NCBI RefSeq assembly: GCF_000172075.1
Contig: NZ_ABIC01000001.1
Coordinates: 1 to 64,000, forward strand
Source of the DNA: Shewanella benthica KT99
GTDB taxonomy: Bacteria > Pseudomonadota > Gammaproteobacteria > Enterobacterales > Shewanellaceae
Direction of reading: 5' to 3'
DNA: 64,000 nucleotides
In this document: piece by piece, positions 45,301 to 54,035 of the stretch
Position numbering within the stretch: position 1 is the stretch's first letter
Layout: each line of letters begins with the position of its first letter
Program-made: the position numbers and the translations under genes
Notes under the pieces: model-generated
Seen by the model: only the letters and a program-made list of their open reading frames with translations
Databases searched by the model: none
What the model was told of the DNA's origin: nothing

Positions 45301-46680
45301 TGGCATCTGTGACACGGCCGGGATCACGGTATCGAAGGCGTCGGTGAAGGTCTCTCCCGTTGCCACCGGCCTGCGTCTCCCGGATGCGTCGGGCTCACCG
45401 AGCGCCATCCTCTCGAACGTGATCGCGTTAACCCGGCCATGGTCATCGCTGTGATTTTCAATCGGATTGGTGAGAAAGAAAAATTCGACCCCTTCATGTT
45501 CGGCCTCCTCGATCTCATAGGCTTCGGCAGGCATCTCGTCGCGGGTACGACGGTAGATGAGGGTGACCTTAGCGCCATCTCGAAGGGCGGTACGGGCACA
45601 GTCGATGGCGGTATTGCCGCCGCCGATGACGGCGACTCTCTTTCCTGTCTTATAGCGTTTGTCGCTGCAGTAGTCTCTGAGGTAATCGACGCCCAGATAA
45701 CAACCGTCGAGATCTGTACCGGGATAATTCATCGGCACCGCTTTCTGGGCGCCGATGGCGAGACAAACGGCATCGAAATCTTCGACCAGTTGCTGCAGAT
45801 GTATGTCCTGTCCCAGCCTGATATTGGTCTCGATATTCAAGCCATTCTTGCATAGCAAGGCAATCTCTTTATCTAGGATATCTTTTGGCAAACGGTATTC
45901 GGGAATACCGTAGCGCAACCAGCCGCCGGCCTTGGGCATAGACTCATAGATGGTGACCTCGTGACCCGAGTTTGACAGGTAAAAACCTGCGGTGATTCCA
46001 GCCGGGCCACTGCCAATGATAGCCACTTTTTTCCCAGTCGCCGGCGCTCGCTCAGGCACATAGCTGTCGCTGTCGTCGATATCTAGATCCGCCGCGTGGC
46101 GCTTGAGCTGCCTTATCGCCACAGGTTCATCGACTAAGCCACGCCGACACTCGGCCTCACAAAATGCCGGACAGACCCGACCAATCGATAATGGTAGCGG
46201 CAGCGTCTGCTTGATCACCTTGACCGCTTCTCTATGATTGCCCTGGGCAATATGAAACAGGTAGGACTGCACATCGACGCCGGCGGGGCAGGCTTGCTGA
46301 CATGGCGCCTCACAATCGGCAAAGTGATCACTCAATATCTCGGTCAATGCCGACTTGCGCAGCCGACTCAGGTGAGCCGATTGGGTAATGATAGTGACCT
46401 GAGAGCCTGCCGAGTCCATCAGGCTAGCGAGTTTGGTTTCACAGGCTTTAACCGTCCGCTTGCGTGCCTCCGTCTGCGGCGTCGAGTGATAGACCTCAAC
46501 CACACAGAGATCGCAGTGGTTTTTATGCTTAAGCTGGGAGCCATGGTCAGTGGCTAAGATATTGACAAGTGGCGACTGACACAGGCTGGGGATGGTGATG
46601 CCAGCCTCGGTGGCTATGGTCAATATGCTTGTATCCGGGCTAGCCGATACTTGCTTGCCGTCGATTATCAGGTTTTTCAT
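42376..46680 (-). CDS. Formate dehydrogenase alpha subunit fused to a GltD-like NAD(P)H module
   Basis: A 1434-residue cytosolic multidomain protein. An N-terminal 2Fe-2S ferredoxin domain (cysteines near 34, 56, 59, 80) leads to a GltD/NfnB-type module: 4Fe-4S cysteines (CEAPCQQACPAG and CPAFCEAECRRG, about 122-180), FAD fold GSGPAG near 222 and NAD(P)H fold GGGNTA near 350. Two ferredoxin clusters (CINCGACVDIC and CVQCGGCVQVC, about 675-735) join it to the molybdopterin part, which starts CTYCGVGC near 762. The active-site residue is Cys in CARLCHAP, not selenocysteine. All parts for formate:NAD(P)+ electron transfer sit in one chain. No fdhD or other subunit gene is adjacent. Its DNA is visibly GC-richer than its neighbours. 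Confidence 0.9.
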   Translation of the reverse strand: MKNLIIDGKQVSASPDTSILTIATEAGITIPSLCQSPLVNILATDHGSQLKHKNHCDLCVVEVYHSTPQTEARKRTVKACETKLASLMDSAGSQVTIITQSAHLSRLRKSALTEILSDHFADCEAPCQQACPAGVDVQSYLFHIAQGNHREAVKVIKQTLPLPLSIGRVCPAFCEAECRRGLVDEPVAIRQLKRHAADLDIDDSDSYVPERAPATGKKVAIIGSGPAGITAGFYLSNSGHEVTIYESMPKAGGWLRYGIPEYRLPKDILDKEIALLCKNGLNIETNIRLGQDIHLQQLVEDFDAVCLAIGAQKAVPMNYPGTDLDGCYLGVDYLRDYCSDKRYKTGKRVAVIGGGNTAIDCARTALRDGAKVTLIYRRTRDEMPAEAYEIEEAEHEGVEFFFLTNPIENHSDDHGRVNAITFERMALGEPDASGRRRPVATGETFTDAFDTVIPAVSQMPDMEFLQQPQDQLVTGELALSRWNTFEGCDHTMSAGLSTGIDKLFVLGDCRTGPATAVAAVADGRKAAIAIEKLLTQGLTCDLIPKQFNATKAEKTASLSARLYPDIERQPKVKMPELSLQLRNFNFKEIELGFDADLAMQEAARCLECACQANTRCDLRDYASRYRVDNAALIADKPEHAPRQFSVDSSSPFITFDANRCINCGACVDICQQQAGHHAISFAADNYQALPTEVTGQLSRRAPRAGFSASMNDSNCVQCGGCVQVCPTGALVDARDKTQGLTAPLKQVSSICTYCGVGCRIDMHVDVASNTIKRISGNTHSPVNEGMLCVKGRFGFDFIASEQRLTQPLLRKGGQLVAVSWDEAIDFIGAKLSQIIATHGSDAVAGLASAKATNEDNYLFQKLFRSVIGTNNIDHCARLCHAPTVTALNESLGSGAMTNDISGIKESDLIFILGSDTSNTHPIIASKIKAAIRDHDARLMVADPKRIDIADHAELYVSQKPGTDVMLLNAIMQQIIINDWHDLDYIHARVDGFDALYDEVMKTEYNLDNAEVITQVNGADIMTMARMIGTAEKTAVYYAMGITQHTSGHDNVTAIANLQLLCGNIGIKGAGINPLRGQSNVQGACDMGALPNYFSGYQRVDDARVQQKFSQAWGKDDLPRQIGIAATEMMQAILKGDLKALFVMGENPALSDPDQAHVIQALNAAELLIVQDIFLTETAQLADVVLPALSFAEKQGHFTNTERRVQQLQVAVTPPGDALEDWKILQLLANRLGADWQYQDERQIWQEITEVTPQYRGISWQAIDIDGANGYQGLQWPCPSENHPGTPILHTDEFTRGRARMFPVGYRLPAEVPCKEYPLILSTGRLLEQFHTGTLTRKTPGLDELGSPKVMISVYDADQLAIGNGDMLRLTTRRGEIEIKAFVTKRAQAGVVFLPFHFAEAAANKLTINALDPVAKIPEFKVCAVKVEKLETETV

Positions 46681-46966
46681 CGTGTCTGCCTTTGGCTATA
46701 TTCGAGCTAAGCTGAGATCCTTTCGAGTCAGCTAATTGAAATCCAATAGAGAGCCTGCCGATATACGTAAATTAGGGGACTGAGGCTAAGCGCTATCTAT
46801 AAAGGGATAATATGCTGTCATCGAGTATACCCAGACTCTTTTTCACAACAGGTCTCAGCAGCGCATTTAATGTGCGGTTTTGCGGCGGCGTGCACAAATC
46901 GTCCGATAGTGTGCTTTGGCGCAGAGGCTGGCTGAATCAGATTCAGATCTCGGTCGGTCACTCCAG

Positions 46967-47038
46967 GCTTGAATGCTTGAATGCTTGAATGCTTGAATGC
47001 TTGAATGCTTGAATGCTTGAATGCTTGAATGCTTGAAT
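46967..47038. repeat. Octanucleotide tandem repeat, (GCTTGAAT)9
   Basis: Nine perfect head-to-tail copies of GCTTGAAT. It lies in the 420-bp gap between the start of the formate dehydrogenase gene and the end of the channel gene, both on the minus strand, so it is upstream of formate dehydrogenase by about 290 bp. The rest of the gap holds no gene that I can support. Confidence 0.97.
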
Positions 47039-47100
47039 CTCGAGCTCGCCGTTCAGAAATCGCAACTTTCTCGGCTCTGTCTTGAGCCTCTTCTTCAATT

Positions 47101-48084
47101 CTACCTTGTCATCTTTTTTACAAAAACCACCACGAACAGGGCGATGGTGAAACTGCCTGTGAAGGCTTCTATTGCCGCAATGGCTCTTGAAAAACCTATG
47201 GGGGTAAAGTCGCCATAACCTAAGGTGGTAAAGGTCACCACCGAATAATAAATGCAGTTAAAAAATAGAAAAAGGTTGGTGGTGAAGTCATTTTCCGTGT
47301 CATATATATGTATATGACTGTCGTAACTCAGACCGGTGAAAAGGAAAAGTATGGCACAGACTAAGATCAGTCCCATAGAGAAGCCGATAACGCGCATCGG
47401 TGCTTCACCGTAGCCGCAAAAGATATCGATTGTCTTAGAAACGAAGCGTTTGAAGCTATGTTTAGGCATCTGATAACGGCGCATGGTGAGCTCTTTGCGG
47501 ATATACTCACCCGACATGGCAAATAAACCTTCGCGTTCGGCGGCTTTTCTCAGGTCTCGGTAGATCTCTTCGGCTTGTTCGAAGTAATCTATGGCAATCT
47601 CCTTTTCGCCAAGTCTGGTCGCTTCTAATGCGAGCTTCTCTTGTTTTATTCTCTTGCCAATGGAGATGTTCTCAATTTTGGCGCCATTCCACTTGATGCC
47701 AAGCAAGTTTGTGCCGATTAAATTGGCGCAGTGGACGTTGGACTCCCTCAGATCGGCTTTCATCAGGCTGGCATTGTGCAGATTTAGATTGAACAAGTGA
47801 GCCTCTTGCAGATCGGCATGGTAGAGTTCGGCATTGGTCATATCGAAGCCAGTCTTCTGATGATGACGAACCAGATCTATGCCATGGAGCTTGGCATACT
47901 TGAGACATATTCCTCTGAGCATGCCTCCATCACGGGCAAATTGCTCTAAATTGGCGATGTCTTCCGGTTTATCTTTGATGATCTTTGGGTCATGCCAGTA
48001 ACACAATCCTGAAGGCTGGGCCGGTTCTGAGCAGGAGTAACCTTCATCTTCGTAGTAGCAACATGTTGGGGTTTTATCTGTCAT
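47101..48084 (-). CDS. Pentapeptide-repeat two-TM potassium channel
   Basis: A 327-residue protein with three parts. The N-terminal 35 residues hold six or more Cys/His (CCYYEDEGYSC, GLCYWHD), possibly a metal site. Residues about 55-140 are pentapeptide repeats (A(D/N)Lxx: YADLQ-like, KADLR, CANLI, TNLLG), forming a right-handed beta-helix. After a charged helical linker come two membrane helices (about 232-252 and 295-320) flanking the K+ selectivity filter TTLGYGD. It would be a soluble sensor module attached to an inner-membrane K+ channel. The minus-strand ATG at 48084 has only a weak ribosome site. Confidence 0.88.
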   Translation of the reverse strand: MTDKTPTCCYYEDEGYSCSEPAQPSGLCYWHDPKIIKDKPEDIANLEQFARDGGMLRGICLKYAKLHGIDLVRHHQKTGFDMTNAELYHADLQEAHLFNLNLHNASLMKADLRESNVHCANLIGTNLLGIKWNGAKIENISIGKRIKQEKLALEATRLGEKEIAIDYFEQAEEIYRDLRKAAEREGLFAMSGEYIRKELTMRRYQMPKHSFKRFVSKTIDIFCGYGEAPMRVIGFSMGLILVCAILFLFTGLSYDSHIHIYDTENDFTTNLFLFFNCIYYSVVTFTTLGYGDFTPIGFSRAIAAIEAFTGSFTIALFVVVFVKKMTR

Positions 48085-48350
48085 GCTGAAAGTATAGACA
48101 GGAGATTTCTGCTTTGTATGCAGCGCAGATATTAAATATTTGATACGTCATTAGTTTAGCTGAGTTTTCCATTCTGGCTGCAATCCTGGTTTCAATTCCT
48201 GGGTGTTAGCTGACAGTTGCAAGACCTAGTCTTCAATCCTAAGCGTATTAAGCACAATTCATCTCCTCGAACTACTAGTGGTATGCTTCCGATTAAGTTA
48301 AAATATTGGGTTTGCAGTTACTGCCTAATCTATTTTGAGTAGAAAGAGAT

Positions 48351-49449
48351 ATGTTTGAAGTAAATCCGGTAAAATTTAAAATCAAAGATCTTGCAGAACG
48401 CACCCTTAGCCTTCGGGGGTATCTTTGACTACGATGCTAAGAAAGAGCGTCTAGAAGAAGTTAGCCGAGAGCTAGAGAGTAGTGATATTTGGAATGACCC
48501 GGATAATGCCCAAGCCTTAGGTAAAGAGCGTGCAGCATTAGAATTAATTGTTAAGACCATCGACGATATGGATACGGGTCTCGAAGATGTCGAAGGCTTG
48601 GTCGAGCTGGCTATCGAAGAGGCTGATGAAGAGACCTTTAATGATGCCAGTGCCGAGCTCGATGGGTTAGATAAACGCTTGGCGGATCTTGAGTTTCGCC
48701 GCATGTTCTCCGGTCCCCATGATATTGCCAATAGTTATCTGGATATTCAGTCTGGCTCAGGTGGTACAGAGGCTCAGGATTGGGCCAATATGGTGCTGCG
48801 TATGTATTTGCGTTGGGGCGATGCACACGATTTTAAGCCTGAGCTTATCGAAGTGACCGCGGGCGATGTTGCCGGCATCAAGGGCGCAACTATAAAGTTC
48901 ACCGGTGAGTATGCATTTGGCTCCTTGAGAACCGAAACCGGTGTTCATCGCCTGGTGCGTAAGTCACCTTTCGATTCATCGGGTAAGCGCCATACCTCTT
49001 TCTGTTCGGTATTTGTCTATCCTGAAATAGATGACACCATAGAGATCGATATCAACCCATCGGATCTGCGCATCGATACTTATCGTGCCTCTGGCGCCGG
49101 TGGTCAGCACATCAACAAGACCGAGTCTGCTATCCGTATTACCCATCTGCCGACCAATACTGTGGTGCAGTGTCAGAATGACAGATCTCAACATAAGAAC
49201 CGTGATGCTGCCATGAAACAGCTCAAGGCTAAGTTGTATGAGCTAGAGATGCTCAAACAAAACGAAGAGAAGCAGGCGGCGGAAGATGCCAAGTCTGATA
49301 TCGGTTGGGGCAGCCAGATCCGCTCTTATGTGCTCGATGATGCGCGTATTAAAGACCTGCGTACTGGGGTTGAGAGTCGAAATACCCAGAGCGTTTTAGA
49401 TGGCGGACTCGACATGTTTATCGAAGCCAGCCTTAAATCAGGTTTGTAA
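48351..49449 (+). CDS. prfB: Peptide chain release factor 2, with programmed +1 frameshift
   Basis: RF2 recognises UGA and UAA stops. The gene starts at ATG 48351 ([20 protein letters not shown]) and reads to an in-frame TGA at 48426; a +1 shift on CTT (48423-48425) continues with GAC at 48427 ([12 protein letters not shown]), giving 365 residues, the E. coli length. The slip signal CGGGGGTATCTTTGAC is present, with the G run acting as internal Shine-Dalgarno. SPF (anticodon-like) and GGQ (GAGGQHINK, hydrolysis) motifs are intact. RF2 shortage raises frameshifting, so it controls itself. Followed by lysS, as in E. coli. Confidence 0.97.
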
Positions 49450-49554
49450 CACTGACAAATTTTTACCCGATTTATGTATAACGGCTCAGTAGACCTGAGC
49501 CAATTGAACGAATTTATTTTAACCTGTGATCTGTAACATTTACGAGAGAAGAAG

Positions 49555-51063
49555 ATGACTGAACAAGTACAAGACGAAAACAAGTTAATTGCAGAGCGTC
49601 GTGCCAAGCTTGACCACATACGCGCTAACTGCCCTGCAAATGGTCACCCAAACAACTTCGATCGTAAACACAAAGCGGCAGATATTCAGGCTGAATATGG
49701 TCAGTATACCAAGGTAGACCTTGAAGGCATGGCGATCCAATGCAGTATAGCCGGTCGTATCATGGCTAAGCGTGGTCCATTTCTGGTTATCCAGGACGTC
49801 AGCGGTCGCATCCAGGCCTACGCCAGTAAAGACGTGCAGAAAGATCTTAAGGAAAAATTTCTGGGCTTAGATATTGGTGACATTATTGGTGTTACCGGTC
49901 AGCTACACCTGTCAGGCAAGGGCGACCTCTATGTGAACATGGAAGAGTACCAGTTGCTGACTAAAGCATTGCGTCCACTGCCAGAGAAATTTCATGGCCT
50001 GACGGATCAAGAGACAAGATATCGCCAGCGTTATGTCGACTTGATCGTCAACGAAGAGTCACGCAACGCCTTCATCATGCGCTCAAAGGTAGTAGCTGCC
50101 ATTCGTAACTTCATGATCAAAAAAGAGTTCATGGAAGTTGAAACCCCTATGATGCACACCATCCCAGGTGGTGCTACGGCGCGTCCGTTTATCACTCACC
50201 ACAACGCACTGGATATCGAGATGTATCTGCGTGTGGCACCTGAGCTTTATCTTAAGCGCTTGGTTGTCGGTGGCTTCGAGCGTGTATTCGAGATCAACCG
50301 TAACTTCCGTAACGAAGGTCTATCTCCGCGCCATAACCCAGAATTCACTATGATGGAATTCTATATGGCCTATGCAGATTATAAAGATCTGATGGACTTG
50401 ACCGAAGAGATGCTCAGCTCTATCGCCACCGAGCTTTGTGGTTCTCCAAAGCTTCCATATGGCGAGCACACGGTAGATTTTGGCGGCCCATATGTGCGTT
50501 TGAGCATGTTGGATGCCATTAAGAAGTACAATCCTGACAATGAAACTATTCAGTCTATGACCTATGAAGAGGTTAAAGATGTCGAGTTTATGCGTGATCT
50601 GGCTAAGAGCATCGGCATGACAATCGAGAAGTTCTGGACCTGTGGTCAACTACTCGAAGAGATCTTCGGTGAAACAGCAGAGCCTCAATTGATACAGCCT
50701 ACCTTCATCACAGGTTATCCTGTAGATATTTCACCATTGGCACGTCGTAACGATGAAAACCATTTCATCACCGACCGTTTCGAATTTTTCATCGGCGGCC
50801 GTGAAGTGGCTAACGGCTTCTCTGAGCTTAACGATGCCGAAGATCAAGACCAACGTTTCAAGGCCCAGGTTGCCGCGAAAGATGCAGGTGATGACGAAGC
50901 CATGTTCTATGATGCAGATTATATCAGGGCTCTTGAGCACGGCTTACCACCCACTGCCGGCCAAGGTATCGGCATCGATCGTTTGGTGATGTTGTTTACC
51001 AACACGCATACGATTCGTGACGTGATCTTGTTCCCAGCCATGCGCCCTCAAGCTCAAGGCTAA
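49555..51063 (+). CDS. lysS: Lysyl-tRNA synthetase, class II
   Basis: A 502-residue class II LysRS. OB-fold anticodon-binding domain (about 60-150), then motif 1 ([10 protein letters not shown]), motif 2 ([20 protein letters not shown]) and motif 3 ([10 protein letters not shown]). It charges tRNA-Lys. Good ribosome site GAGAGAAGAAG. It probably shares a transcript with prfB. Immediately downstream there is a copy of its last 24 codons. Confidence 0.97.
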   Translation: MTEQVQDENKLIAERRAKLDHIRANCPANGHPNNFDRKHKAADIQAEYGQYTKVDLEGMAIQCSIAGRIMAKRGPFLVIQDVSGRIQAYASKDVQKDLKEKFLGLDIGDIIGVTGQLHLSGKGDLYVNMEEYQLLTKALRPLPEKFHGLTDQETRYRQRYVDLIVNEESRNAFIMRSKVVAAIRNFMIKKEFMEVETPMMHTIPGGATARPFITHHNALDIEMYLRVAPELYLKRLVVGGFERVFEINRNFRNEGLSPRHNPEFTMMEFYMAYADYKDLMDLTEEMLSSIATELCGSPKLPYGEHTVDFGGPYVRLSMLDAIKKYNPDNETIQSMTYEEVKDVEFMRDLAKSIGMTIEKFWTCGQLLEEIFGETAEPQLIQPTFITGYPVDISPLARRNDENHFITDRFEFFIGGREVANGFSELNDAEDQDQRFKAQVAAKDAGDDEAMFYDADYIRALEHGLPPTAGQGIGIDRLVMLFTNTHTIRDVILFPAMRPQAQG

Positions 51064-51096
51064 GTTTTGACTTGGATTGGCTTTGGATTGACTTGG

Positions 51097-51177
51097 GTGT
51101 TGTTTACCAACACCCGGCTCATATCAATCCGTGAGGTGATCTTGTTTCCAGCCATGCGTCCTCAAGCTCAAGGTTAA
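51097..51177 (+). pseudogene. Duplicated 3' end of lysS (27 codons)
   Basis: Frame from 51097 reads VLFTNTRLISIREVILFP, then AMRPQAQG and stop, matching the end of lysS ([24 protein letters not shown]) with a two-codon insertion and several silent changes. It starts 33 bp after the lysS stop. It is a tandem tail copy, as left by integration of an element into a gene 3' end, or by local recombination with a paralogue. Confidence 0.9.
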
Positions 51178-51207
51178 CTTTCATCAAGAAAGTCAAAAAA
51201 TGATAAA

Positions 51208-51240
51208 GGCAGCAGGGTTATTTACTCCGCTGCTTTTTTT
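51208..51240 (+). terminator. Rho-independent terminator of prfB-lysS
   Basis: GCAGCAGGG pairs imperfectly with CTCCGCTGC around a short loop, followed by seven T (near 51233-51240). It lies after the duplicated lysS tail. Confidence 0.75.
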
Positions 51241-51510
51241 ATGATTAAAGCTGAATAAGCATAAGCACCTGCTTATTCATTTGGCTGCCAAAAGTCACTC
51301 TGAGTAGACCACTTTTCCATATTGATTAGTATAATATAATCAATGTTTAAGATGTTCCTCTAGCGGGTACATTTAAATTCGACAGATGTTCTGTTTTCAT
51401 ATAACTTTAATTTTATATTGAAATTTCCCTCTGATTTTTATAGTTTAAGCGGTAGGTTGTAAAATGCTGAATAAAGGTAAACTTGTTAGATGTATAGGCG
51501 GAGTAAGCTA
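51241..51510. other. AT-rich intergenic region
   Basis: About 270 bp of AT-rich sequence between the lysS terminator and the next gene. I see no ORF or RNA; it presumably holds the promoter of the PAS-GGDEF-EAL gene. Confidence 0.5.
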
Positions 51511-51534
51511 ATGTTTGAGTTTATGGCACTATGA
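51511..51534 (+). CDS. Possible 7-codon leader peptide
   Basis: ATG at 51511, eight bases after GGCGGAG, opens a short frame MFEFMAL whose TGA overlaps the ATG of the next gene (ATGA). The next gene has no good ribosome site of its own, so translational coupling is plausible. Confidence 0.4.
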   Translation: MFEFMAL

Positions 51535-53990
51535 TAGATATTTCTATTTCATCGAAGTATTGGCAAAATTGGCAACACTCTGTCGATCTACTTTCGAGCT
51601 TTTCTCAATGTGCTGTCGTAGTAAGGGTCGTAAACGCTTCGGGACAATACTGTCCCAAATTAAGTTCTGCTTCCCTCGAAAATCATCAGGTTTTAGAAGA
51701 AAACTGCATTGCAGATTTGGCCAACAATTCCCATATTATAAAGTGGCCATCAAGGGCTGTATTTGGTTACTTATCTTTATGTATCGATTCTCAAATAATA
51801 GAGATAAACCCACTCAATCATTCTGAAGATAGAGATATTGTGCCGCTCAAACTCGAGTCTTTAATCGCATTGTGTATTAAAAATATTGAGTTGGAATTAA
51901 GCGAGATTTATCGTGAGCATCAACACCAAATCAAACTAGAACGCGGACCTATAGCGTCATTAGAAGATGTAAGTTTGCAACTTTTTATAGACAGTTTAAA
52001 AGAGCATATTTGGATAAAAGATACCTCTGGCCGTTACATGGTGTGTAATCAAAGTGTTGAAAGAGCATGGGGGAAAACTCGCGAAGAAATTATCAACAAA
52101 ACTGATGAAGAGATTTTTGTTGCCGATTTAGCTAACGAATTTATTCAATCTGATCGTGATGCCATTCATAAAGGCATACAGATAACCACTGAGGAATGTA
52201 AGGGGCTGATTGAAGACGTTGATAAATATTGGTTAGAAACGTCTAAAGTACCATTGCTGACGGAAGATGGTGAACTTTTAGGTGTGGTTGGTGTTGCCAG
52301 AAATATCTCTCAGCATAAAGCGGTCCAAGAAGAGTTAGAGATAACTGGAAGGATATTTGAGAATTCTGTCGAAGGTGTGTTGATCACCGATAGAAAAGGT
52401 GAAATTCTTGAGACTTATGGGGCTTTCTCGGAAATAACGGGTTACTCAAAAGATGAAGTCGTGGGAAAAAACCCTCGTATGTTTAGCTCGGGGCGCCACG
52501 ATAAAGCTTTCTTTACCGAATTATGGAGTCGATTAATCCATAAAGGCAAGTGGCATGGTGAGATATGGAACAGGCGTAAAAATGGCGCTGTATTTCCGCA
52601 AATGCTCACCGTCAGTTCTGTGTCTGGTGAGGATAGTGAAGTGCGTTACTTTGTCGCTGTTTTTTCCGATATCACCCTGCAAAAGAAAAGTGAAGCTGAG
52701 CTCGCACATCAGGCTTATCATGATCCTTTAACTCAATTACCCAATAGAATGGCGTTGATCTCACTGATTGAACAGGACATTCGTCACGCCGAAGTTCAAC
52801 AAGGACAACTGGCGACGGTATTTATCGATGTAGATTTTTTCAAACATATCAATGATAGTTTTGGTCATCTGGCTGGCGATAAGATTTTAGTGGAGTTAGC
52901 TGGCCGTTTAACTAGCCTGAAAGGGGCTGAAGACACCTTGGCGCGAATCGGTGGCGATGAATTTGTGGTACTACTACCACAGGTAGAAGGAAATGAAGAG
53001 CTGACATTAGCCTTAAGTAAACTCAGAAAGGCATTTGAGCAACCATTTATTATTGATGACAATGAGCCAATAAGGTTGACCGCTAGCATGGGGGTGTCGG
53101 TGTTCCCCCATGATGGTAAGGACAGTTATACCTTGCTGAGAAATGCAGACTCTGCAAAGCATAGAGCTAAATTGGATGGCCGTAATAGCTACGCCTTTTA
53201 TACGGAGTCTTTAACCCAAGAATCTAGAGAGCATTTGAAGCTACAGAGTGCTTTACATGCTGCGTTAGACAAGCAAAATTTCCATCTGGTTTATCAACCT
53301 AAGCTTGATTTTGTGACCATGGAAACGACGGGGTTTGAAGCATTATTACGTTGGTGTGATCCTGTGCTCGGCAATGTCTCTCCGGCTAAGTTTATTCCAA
53401 TCGCAGAGAAAATTGGCTTAATTAATGAAATCGGCTTATGGGTATTGAAACAGGCGTGTCAGCAAGGCGTTAAATGGATTTCTCAAGGGAAAAAATTCGG
53501 TCGGATTGCGGTTAATGTCGCGGGCCAACAATTACAGCGAACGTCTTTTGTTGATGAAGTTAAACAGGTGTTGCAAGAAACTGGTTTTCCAGCGAGTGCA
53601 TTAGAACTTGAAGTTACAGAGAGCTTTATGATGTCAGATCCTGAGGTTGTTATCCGGGACCTACAACGATTAGGTGAAATGGGAATTGAACTCTCTATTG
53701 ATGACTTCGGCACCGGCTATTCGTCGCTAAGCTACTTAAAAAAATTGCCTATTCATAAGCTGAAATTAGATCAATCCTTCGTTAAGGATCTGCCTCTGGA
53801 TCTAGACAATGCCGCGATAGCGAAAGCTGTGATCGCGTTAGGGCAGGCCTTGAACCTCAAGGTGATAGCCGAGGGGGTCGAGAATGAAGCCCAAGCGACA
53901 TTTTTAAGAGATAACGGATGTGATGAAGCACAAGGTTATCTTTATAGTAAACCCATGTTACCTGAAGCCTTAAATGACTTTCTATACTAA
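51531..53990 (+). CDS. PAS-PAS-GGDEF-EAL cyclic-di-GMP protein
   Basis: An 819-residue signalling protein with no membrane helix visible. Residues 1-145 are an unassigned sensor region; PAS domains at about 150-265 (IWIKDTSGRYMVCNQ) and 270-385 (GVLITDRKGEILE). The GGDEF domain (about 395-555) keeps IGGDEF near 474, but the RxxD inhibitory site is Gly-x-x-Asp, so product inhibition is probably lost. The EAL domain (about 570-815) keeps EALLRW, EVTES, DDFGTGYSS, KLDQSFV and AEGVE, so phosphodiesterase activity is expected. Either activity may dominate. No good ribosome site of its own; see the leader peptide. Confidence 0.93.
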   Translation: MIDISISSKYWQNWQHSVDLLSSFSQCAVVVRVVNASGQYCPKLSSASLENHQVLEENCIADLANNSHIIKWPSRAVFGYLSLCIDSQIIEINPLNHSEDRDIVPLKLESLIALCIKNIELELSEIYREHQHQIKLERGPIASLEDVSLQLFIDSLKEHIWIKDTSGRYMVCNQSVERAWGKTREEIINKTDEEIFVADLANEFIQSDRDAIHKGIQITTEECKGLIEDVDKYWLETSKVPLLTEDGELLGVVGVARNISQHKAVQEELEITGRIFENSVEGVLITDRKGEILETYGAFSEITGYSKDEVVGKNPRMFSSGRHDKAFFTELWSRLIHKGKWHGEIWNRRKNGAVFPQMLTVSSVSGEDSEVRYFVAVFSDITLQKKSEAELAHQAYHDPLTQLPNRMALISLIEQDIRHAEVQQGQLATVFIDVDFFKHINDSFGHLAGDKILVELAGRLTSLKGAEDTLARIGGDEFVVLLPQVEGNEELTLALSKLRKAFEQPFIIDDNEPIRLTASMGVSVFPHDGKDSYTLLRNADSAKHRAKLDGRNSYAFYTESLTQESREHLKLQSALHAALDKQNFHLVYQPKLDFVTMETTGFEALLRWCDPVLGNVSPAKFIPIAEKIGLINEIGLWVLKQACQQGVKWISQGKKFGRIAVNVAGQQLQRTSFVDEVKQVLQETGFPASALELEVTESFMMSDPEVVIRDLQRLGEMGIELSIDDFGTGYSSLSYLKKLPIHKLKLDQSFVKDLPLDLDNAAIAKAVIALGQALNLKVIAEGVENEAQATFLRDNGCDEAQGYLYSKPMLPEALNDFLY

Positions 53991-54035
53991 CGATAGATAA
54001 CATTGACCTCATTTTGATTTATTACGAGTAGTTAG

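Noticed and set aside
42814-45855. Several long plus-strand frames opposite the formate dehydrogenase gene
   Set aside because: They are antisense shadows made long by the higher GC content; the minus-strand gene has all expected motifs.
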